Below are positions 5,131 through 9,913 of a stretch of DNA of 9,913 nt, in pieces. How positions within the stretch are numbered: the stretch's first letter is position 1; the number at the start of each line of letters is the position of its first letter. The stretch covers positions 1 through 9,913 of the forward strand of contig JBOGVG010000193.1 of NCBI GenBank assembly GCA_050692435.1, in the 5' to 3' direction. Under the pieces are notes generated by a model. That model was not told where the DNA came from. It saw nothing but the letters and a program-made list of their open reading frames with translations, and did not search any database. Both the position numbers and the translations under genes were made by a program. Origin of the DNA: AC-69 sp050692435 (GTDB taxonomy: Bacteria > Actinomycetota > UBA4738 > HRBIN12).

Positions 5131-5751
5131 GTGGCCCTCGACCTCGCGCACCCGGCCGCCGCGTTCGGCATCGGCGTCGCACTGGGGACATCTCCCGGCC
5201 CCGTGCAGCTCCTGCTGTTCTCGGAGGCCTCACGGGGCGGCGTGACCCGGGGCCTGCGGGCCATGGCCGGCGCGAACGCCACCTTCGGAATCATGCTGGC
5301 CTTGCTGGCGGCGGGGCTCTCTTCGATCGAACCGGGCGACACGTTGCTCTCGGCCGTCCGCGTGATCGGTGGGGCGTTCCTAGTGTTCCTGGCGGTCGAC
5401 GCGATCCGGGAGAACCGCCGGCGCCATGGGGTGTACTCGCCGCGCCGGGAGCTGCACCCGGCGCTGCGCGGCGTCGTCGCCGTCGTCTTGAACCCGGGCG
5501 TGTACGTGTTCCTCGCGACCACCGGGGCCGCCGTCGCCGCCAACGCGGCTCACGACGGCGGGACCGCGCTGGCGTTCATCACGGCGGGCGCACTGCTGGC
5601 AGGCGTGTCGCTCATGGACATGGGCATGGTGTTGTTGGGCAGCGGGGCTCACCGGGTGGGCAACCGCGCGCTCCGGATCCTGGGCGACGTGCTCGCGGTG
5701 GCCCTCGGCGCCCTCGGGGTGTGGCTGATCGCTCAAGGGTTCGCCGGATAG
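5131..5751 (+). CDS. LysE/RhtB-family amino-acid exporter
   Basis: LysE-type proteins are polytopic membrane exporters of amino acids or related small molecules. The 206-residue product has the normal length and about six hydrophobic segments. GVALGTSPGPVQLLLFSEAS (15-34) carries the family SPGP motif (TPGP in most members). VIGGAFLVFLAVDAIRE (78-94) is the second signature, and VVLNPGVYVFLATTG (118-132) corresponds to the conserved LNPK-type element, here with G in place of K. A basic loop, RENRRRHG, lies between. The start is GTG at 5131, one base after the sixA stop, with GAGGAG 16 bases upstream, which suggests coupling to sixA. Lysine as the substrate is possible given the dap genes nearby, but that is inference only. 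The gene ends at a shared hairpin terminator. Confidence 0.88.
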   Translation: MALDLAHPAAAFGIGVALGTSPGPVQLLLFSEASRGGVTRGLRAMAGANATFGIMLALLAAGLSSIEPGDTLLSAVRVIGGAFLVFLAVDAIRENRRRHGVYSPRRELHPALRGVVAVVLNPGVYVFLATTGAAVAANAAHDGGTALAFITAGALLAGVSLMDMGMVLLGSGAHRVGNRALRILGDVLAVALGALGVWLIAQGFAG

Positions 5752-5759
5752 TTCGGAGG

Positions 5760-5780
5760 GAGCCCGCCGCACGCGGGCTC
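5760..5780. terminator. Shared hairpin terminator between the LysE-type exporter and the GNAT gene
   Basis: GAGCCCGC (5760-5767) and GCGGGCTC (5773-5780) form a perfect 8-bp stem around a 5-base loop, nine bases after the exporter stop. The right arm reaches into the TGA stop of the convergent GNAT gene (5781-5779). No T-run follows on the plus strand, but U-less hairpins are normal terminators in high-GC Actinobacteria. The symmetric position fits bidirectional use. Confidence 0.65.
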
Positions 5781-6996
5781 AGAACATGAACGAGCACCAC
5801 GGCGCGGGATCCCACGCGAACATGGAGTCCGCGCGGGCCAGCGCCCCGGCCCGTTCCTCGAGGATCCGGCCGGCCCGATGGAGCTGCCGGAACGTGGAGC
5901 CGCCGAGGTACACCACTCCGAGGTCGTTCACCGTGAGGTCGAGGTCCGGCTCGGCATCGGTCACCCGGCACGAGGCGCCGTCCAGTCCCCCGTCCAATTC
6001 GTACCGGCCCTCGTTCCACGGGCAGAACAGGTCCCGCACCTCGAACACGACGCGGCCCTCGGTCGCGTACCGCCGCTCCTCCAGGGCCTTCGCCACGTCC
6101 ACGAGCCGGACCCACAGGCCGTCCCCAGCCTTGAGCCCGAGCTGGTCCGGCGCGCGCAGGAGATGCAGTAGCGGCTCGTCCGGGGGCCGGTTCCACGCCG
6201 TGACGCGATCGATGAGGTCCACGTCGAAGCAGTAGCGCCACATGTCGGCGTAGGCCCGCGGCGTGAGTGCCACGAGCTCCTCCACCGCGAGCTCGTTCTT
6301 CCGCTCGCCCTCCCAGTCGTGCTTCACCCGGTAGACGGCGTATGCGTCGATCCCATCGCCGGACTCGTGGGCCGCATAGAACCACGGGCGCTGTCCGCGA
6401 CCGTGGTGGTCGCTCTCGTCGAGGCGGTAGTCGAACCATCGCGCGTCGAGTTCCATCATCCCCGGGCGCTCCCTGCGAGCGGCGTCGTACACGGGGCGGA
6501 GCGCCTCCAGCGCCTCGGCCCGTTCGAGCAGCCGGACCCGCCCGGTCGGCTCGTAGCCGCGCACGAAGGCGGAATGCCCTCGCTTGACATCGATGGAGCA
6601 TGTGAACGAGGCGAGGCCGTAACCGAACCGGCCGTAGATGCCGCCTTCGGAGGCGTACAGGGCCGCCGCAGGCTCCCCCAGGGCCCGGACGTCGTCGAGC
6701 TGCCGGCGCATCAGGGCCGAGTTCACGCCCCGTCGCCGGTGGGTCGGCTTGACCCCGACCCCGGTGATCCCCGCGGTCCGCACCGTGCTGCCGGGGACGG
6801 TCATGACGAACGAGACGGCGGAGGCCCCGCCGACCATCTGGGAGCCGTCGAAGGCCCCGAGATGCCGGTCGCTCTCGGCAACCTTCCGCTCCCGTTCGAC
6901 GTCTTCAGGACGGCCGTGCGCCCCGAAGGCCGCGTCGAGCATGAGCGTGTACGCCTCGAACTCGTCGGGCCTGATGTTTCGGATCTCGATGTCCAC
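5779..6996 (-). CDS. Eis-type GNAT N-acetyltransferase
   Basis: Eis-type enzymes transfer acetyl from acetyl-CoA to amino groups; mycobacterial Eis acetylates several amines of aminoglycosides and protein lysines, and most relatives have unknown substrates. The 405-residue product matches the family length. The N-terminal GNAT domain has the CoA loop GVGVKPTHRRRG (79-90). ASEGGIYGRFGYGLAS (115-130) carries Y121, which matches the general acid Tyr of Eis. A second GNAT-like fold and an SCP2-like C-terminal domain (about 300-405) follow, ending PWCSFMF: the terminal Phe carboxylate is the usual catalytic base in Eis. The same frame is open to 7590, but that part lies over the PIG-L gene and is low-complexity, so GTG 6996 is chosen, 11 bases after the PIG-L stop. 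The two genes are probably one operon. Aminoglycoside resistance cannot be claimed from sequence. Confidence 0.93.
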   Translation of the reverse strand: MDIEIRNIRPDEFEAYTLMLDAAFGAHGRPEDVERERKVAESDRHLGAFDGSQMVGGASAVSFVMTVPGSTVRTAGITGVGVKPTHRRRGVNSALMRRQLDDVRALGEPAAALYASEGGIYGRFGYGLASFTCSIDVKRGHSAFVRGYEPTGRVRLLERAEALEALRPVYDAARRERPGMMELDARWFDYRLDESDHHGRGQRPWFYAAHESGDGIDAYAVYRVKHDWEGERKNELAVEELVALTPRAYADMWRYCFDVDLIDRVTAWNRPPDEPLLHLLRAPDQLGLKAGDGLWVRLVDVAKALEERRYATEGRVVFEVRDLFCPWNEGRYELDGGLDGASCRVTDAEPDLDLTVNDLGVVYLGGSTFRQLHRAGRILEERAGALARADSMFAWDPAPWCSFMF

Positions 6997-7007
6997 GGTC
7001 CCCGAGC

Positions 7008-7793
7008 TTACGCGCCCGGGAGCCCCTCGAACACATCGGAAAGCACCGGGTCGCTCGGCCCTCGGCGCGGCCAGGCCATGACGAACGCCTCCCGGCCGAC
7101 CACCTGGGGCCAGAGGTCGAACGGGATGTCCTCCAGCTCGCCCTGGGTCATGTGCTGCCGGAGCGCCTCGACCTTCTGCTTGTAGACCGGTGAGCAATCC
7201 ACGACGACGGCGATGGTCTCGTCGGCCACACCGCGCGGCATGAACGGTTGGGTCGGGTCCGGCGGCTCCATGCCCTTCTCGCGGAACAGCTCGTTCCACC
7301 GGTCCATGTCGGTCTGGGGCAGGGCCACGTATAGCAGCCGGTGGAAGCTGCTCCCATCGCCGCTTCGCTCCCGGGCCTGGTGGAACGCCAGGGTGGCCAC
7401 CCGGCCGATCGCGACGTGGTCGTCGTGACCGGTCACGCCCTCGGGGCCGAAGGTGACGACCACGTCGGGGCGCGCATCGGCCAGCAGATCGGTCAGTCGC
7501 TCCCCGAGCTCCTCCTCGGGAACGCCCTTCAGCCGGCCGTCGGGGTAGCGCAGGAAGTGGAAAGCCGGCTTCACGCCGATCTCCGCCCACGACGCGCGGT
7601 CCTCAGCCTCGCGGACTCTCCCGAGCGTCGCCCGAGTGGCCAGGCTGGGGTCGAAGATCCGCCCGGCGTCGCCGCTGGTGGCCAGGACAACCGAGACCTC
7701 GATGCCCGAGGAGGCATGCAGCGCAACCGTTCCGGCCACCCCGTACGTGTCGTCGTCGGGGTGGGCGAAGACTGCGGCGAGCCGCCTGGTCAC
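7008..7793 (-). CDS. PIG-L family (LmbE-like) N-deacetylase, MshB/Mca related
   Basis: PIG-L enzymes are zinc hydrolases that remove acetyl groups from N-acetylglucosamine-type substrates (MshB in mycothiol synthesis) or cleave mycothiol conjugates (Mca). The 261-residue product shows AHPDDD at 10-15 (H11 and D14 as zinc ligands, D13 as catalytic base) and GHDDHVA at 122-128 (H126 as third ligand, H123 as catalytic His). YPDGRLKGVP (83-92) also fits the Mca/MshB branch. The GTG start at 7793 shares four bases (GTGA) with the dapB stop, so the genes are coupled; no ribosome site is needed to choose it. The Eis-type gene follows 11 bases after the stop. Whether it acts in mycothiol metabolism, bacillithiol-like chemistry or natural-product tailoring cannot be decided here. 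Confidence 0.92.
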   Translation of the reverse strand: MTRRLAAVFAHPDDDTYGVAGTVALHASSGIEVSVVLATSGDAGRIFDPSLATRATLGRVREAEDRASWAEIGVKPAFHFLRYPDGRLKGVPEEELGERLTDLLADARPDVVVTFGPEGVTGHDDHVAIGRVATLAFHQARERSGDGSSFHRLLYVALPQTDMDRWNELFREKGMEPPDPTQPFMPRGVADETIAVVVDCSPVYKQKVEALRQHMTQGELEDIPFDLWPQVVGREAFVMAWPRRGPSDPVLSDVFEGLPGA

Positions 7794-8593
7794 GGCATGG
7801 GAAGGTCGAGGAGCGGCTCCAACCCTACGGTGAGGCCCGGCCGGGTTGACACGGCCCGGATGGCCATCAGCACGCCAGGCATGAACGAGCTCCGATCCGT
7901 GGAGTCGTGTCGGATCGTGAGGGTCTGGCCGTGGCCGCCGAAGATGACCTCCTGGTGGGCCACCAGGCCGGGGAGGCGGACGGAGTGGACCCGCACGCCC
8001 TCCACGTCGCCGCCCCGCACGCCGTCCACCGATTCCCCGTCGGGGCCGCGGTAGGCGGCGCGGCGCTCCTCCAGCAGGCGGCGGGCCGTGGCCAGCGCCG
8101 TGCCCGACGGGGCGTCGGCCTTGCCCTCGTGGTGCAGCTCGATGATCTCCACCGCCGGGAAGAACCGCGACGCATCCGCGGCGAACCGCTGCATCAGCAC
8201 GGCGCCGAGGGCAAAGTTCGACGCCACGACCACGTTCGACTCGCCCCCCTCGTCGTCGAGAAGGTTTCGGATCTCGTCGAGGTACTCATCGTTGATCCCC
8301 GTGGTGCCGACCACCAGGTGGATGGCGTGCGAGACGCACCACCGGATGTCCTCCATCACGACGTCGGGGTGGGTGAAGTCCACCGCCACCTCGACCTCGG
8401 CCTCGAGCAGGCGGTCCAGCTCGTCGGAGATGGGCACGTCGAGCTTGGGGTGGCCGATCAGCGGCCCGATCGACTGGCCCACCTTCGAGCGGTCGATGGC
8501 GGCGACCAGCTTGAGGTCGGGCTCGCCGGCCACGGTCCGGCACACCATCTGCCCCATCCGCCCGTTGGCGCCGATCACCCCGACCCGGATCAC
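7790..8593 (-). CDS. dapB: 4-hydroxy-tetrahydrodipicolinate reductase (DapB)
   Basis: DapB reduces the DapA product with NAD(P)H, the second step toward diaminopimelate and lysine, in the cytoplasm. The 267-residue product is full length. The Rossmann loop GANGRMGQ is at 8-15, and VGTTG (95-99) closes the cofactor site. ELHHEGKADAPSGTAL (152-167) carries H154/H155 and K158, the catalytic and substrate-binding residues, with the SGT loop after it. VAHQEVIFGGHGQTLTIRHD (211-230) is the conserved C-terminal core. The frame stays open far upstream inside the M16 gene, but GTG 8593 is chosen because it gives the standard IRVGVIGANGRMG start and a 4-base GTGA overlap with the M16 stop. The next gene overlaps it in the same way, giving a coupled M16-dapB-PIG-L chain. 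Confidence 0.97.
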   Translation of the reverse strand: MIRVGVIGANGRMGQMVCRTVAGEPDLKLVAAIDRSKVGQSIGPLIGHPKLDVPISDELDRLLEAEVEVAVDFTHPDVVMEDIRWCVSHAIHLVVGTTGINDEYLDEIRNLLDDEGGESNVVVASNFALGAVLMQRFAADASRFFPAVEIIELHHEGKADAPSGTALATARRLLEERRAAYRGPDGESVDGVRGGDVEGVRVHSVRLPGLVAHQEVIFGGHGQTLTIRHDSTDRSSFMPGVLMAIRAVSTRPGLTVGLEPLLDLPMP

Positions 8594-9849
8594 GCGAGCG
8601 CCCCCTTCGCGAACGGCCCAAGCACCGCGAGGGCCGTCGGCTGCGACAGCACGCGCTTGGCCACCCGGCGCGCGTCGTCCAGGGTGACCGCCTCGATCCG
8701 CTGGAGGATCTGGCTCACGGTGAGGATCTCGCCGTGGGAGATCTCGGACTTGCCGAGCCGCGACATCCGCCCCCCAGGATCCTCCAGCGACAGCACCAGG
8801 GAACCCTTCATGTGGCCCTTGGCCCGTTCGAACTCTTCCCCGGTCAGGCCGCCGTCCGCGACGTCGACGAGCTGCTCTCGAAGGATGCCCAGGACCTCGC
8901 GGGCCCGGTTCGGCGTGGTACCCGCGTATGCGGCGAACAGCCCGGCCTCCACGTACATCGTGTGATAGCTGTACACGGAGTACGCGAGACCCCGCTTCTC
9001 CCTGATCTCCTGGAACAGCCGGGAGGACATCCCCCCGCCGAGGGCGTTGTTCACGATGCCGAAGGCGAACCGGTCGGGGTCGGTCCGGGACAGGCCGTTC
9101 GTGCCGATGCAGATGTGGGCTTGCTCGGTCTTCCGCCGCTTCACCAGGGTCCGCCCCGAGGAGGCCGGGGCGCTCCCGGCCTCCCGCCGATTCCACGAGC
9201 TCGGGCCCTCGGAACGTATGCGGCCGGTGTCCATGTGACGCCGGATCAGGTCGATCAGGGCGTCGTGTTGGACGTTTCCCGCGGCTACCACGACGAAGCT
9301 CCCCGGCAGGTAGTGGCGCTTGTAGAACCGCCGGACCTGGTCGCGGGTGGCGGCGGTGATGCTCTGCACGGTGCCGAGGATGGGCCGGCCGAGCGGGTGC
9401 TCGGGCCACAGCGTCTCGTTCAGGAGGTCGTGGATGAGGTCGTCGGGGGCGTCCTCGTGCATGTGGATCTCCTCCAGGATCACCTGCCGCTCGGCCTCGA
9501 AGTCCGACGTCCGGATCACGGAGTTCTCGAGCATGTCGCACAGGTGGTCCACGGCCATGGGGAGGTCGCGGTCGCGCACCCGCGAGTAGAAGCACGTGTA
9601 CTCCTTGGCGGTGAAGGCATTCACGTCCCCGCCGACCGCGTCGAACGCCTCAGCGATGTCGCGGGCCGTGCGGGTCTTCGTCCCCTTGAACAGCAGGTGC
9701 TCGAGGAAGTGGGACGAGCCGCTGATGCGCGGGGGCTCGTCGCGCGAGCCCGCCAGCACCCAGAACCCGAGAGCCACCGAGCGGATGCCCGGCATCCGTT
9801 CGGTGACGACTCGCAGGCCCGACTCGAACTCGGTCCGGCGGATGGGCAT
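8590..9849 (-). CDS. M16 (pitrilysin/processing-peptidase type) zinc peptidase
   Basis: M16 peptidases are zinc proteases that degrade or process short peptides. The 419-residue product is the usual single-chain size of the bacterial YmxG/processing-peptidase-like group, which works as a dimer. The inverted zinc motif HFLEH is at 47-51 (H47, E50, H51), and the third ligand E127 in VILEEIHMHED is exactly 76 residues later, the classical spacing, so the enzyme should be active. The second domain has GGGMSSRLFQEIREKRGLAY (about 291-310), the conserved R/Y substrate-binding region. The ATG at 9849 follows the pnp stop by nine bases with a modest AGG upstream. This pnp-M16-dapB order is common in Actinobacteria. 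The in vivo substrate is unknown. Confidence 0.95.
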   Translation of the reverse strand: MPIRRTEFESGLRVVTERMPGIRSVALGFWVLAGSRDEPPRISGSSHFLEHLLFKGTKTRTARDIAEAFDAVGGDVNAFTAKEYTCFYSRVRDRDLPMAVDHLCDMLENSVIRTSDFEAERQVILEEIHMHEDAPDDLIHDLLNETLWPEHPLGRPILGTVQSITAATRDQVRRFYKRHYLPGSFVVVAAGNVQHDALIDLIRRHMDTGRIRSEGPSSWNRREAGSAPASSGRTLVKRRKTEQAHICIGTNGLSRTDPDRFAFGIVNNALGGGMSSRLFQEIREKRGLAYSVYSYHTMYVEAGLFAAYAGTTPNRAREVLGILREQLVDVADGGLTGEEFERAKGHMKGSLVLSLEDPGGRMSRLGKSEISHGEILTVSQILQRIEAVTLDDARRVAKRVLSQPTALAVLGPFAKGALA

Positions 9850-9858
9850 GGCTGAGAC

Positions 9859-9913
9859 CTAGTGCGAGGGCCGGTCCCGGCGCTCGCGGTCGCGCGGGCG
9901 ACGGGACCGGTCC
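9859..9913 (-). CDS. pnp: C-terminal tail of a probable polyribonucleotide nucleotidyltransferase (gene runs off the right edge)
   Basis: Only 17 full codons and a TAG stop (9861-9859) are visible. They read DRSRRPRDRERRDRPSH, an Arg/Asp-rich tail typical of actinobacterial PNPase downstream of its KH and S1 domains. The position directly before an M16 peptidase and dapB is where pnp sits in many Actinobacteria. PNPase is a phosphorolytic 3'-5' exoribonuclease. The tail has no diagnostic catalytic residue, so the call depends on composition and gene order; another protein with an RD-rich end would look similar. Confidence 0.6.
   Translation of the reverse strand, partial: DRSRRPRDRERRDRPSH

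Noticed and set aside
6997..7590. Apparent 600-residue fusion formed by extending the GNAT frame upstream
   Set aside because: The extension lies over the PIG-L gene in another frame and is low-complexity; it is a product of stop-poor sequence and not a real fusion.
8594..9595. Apparent extension of DapB upstream across the M16 gene
   Set aside because: The M16 frame there holds the full HxxEH-76-E motif; the DapB frame starts naturally at GTG 8593 with a 4-base overlap.

Overview
The window is high-GC DNA with strong G/C bias at third codon positions, frequent GTG starts and tight 1- to 4-base gene overlaps. Together with the gene content (Eis-type acetyltransferase, MshB/Mca-type PIG-L deacetylase, RNase J beside dapA and ftsK) this points to an actinobacterium (Actinomycetota), probably not a well-studied genus. 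From memory, the backbone order pnp - M16 peptidase - dapB ... dapA - RNase J - ftsK is the one seen in Streptomyces and relatives; I could not check this by alignment.

Layout, read along the minus strand from the right edge. (1) 9913-7008: the last codons of a probable pnp gene (Arg/Asp-rich tail), an M16 zinc peptidase, dapB and a PIG-L family deacetylase, the last three joined by 4-base GTGA overlaps. An Eis-type GNAT follows 11 bases later (6996-5779). (2) 5779-3382: a block of mixed orientation. A SixA-like phosphohistidine phosphatase and a LysE-type exporter run on the plus strand and meet the GNAT at a shared hairpin terminator. A lipoprotein gene diverges from sixA and is followed by an unlisted tiny membrane-protein frame that carries an in-frame TGA. 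A PduO-type cobalamin adenosyltransferase runs on the plus strand. (3) 3381-2892: a 490-base divergent intergenic region with a 9-bp iteron array, a plausible dapA promoter, a leaderless-type pduO promoter, a 25-bp tandem duplication and a hairpin. (4) 2891-1: dapA, RNase J and the N-terminal 110 codons of ftsK, overlapping by 17 bases and 1 base.

Functionally, dapA and dapB supply the first two committed steps of diaminopimelate/lysine synthesis for the cell wall. PNPase and RNase J are exoribonucleolytic RNA-decay enzymes, and FtsK translocates DNA at the septum. The 2892-5751 block looks like an accessory insertion into this conserved neighbourhood. The most unusual items are the split two-helix microprotein downstream of the lipoprotein and the iteron array abutting the dapA promoter. 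I see no tRNA, rRNA, CRISPR array, transposase or phage gene, and no clear case for a large new system.
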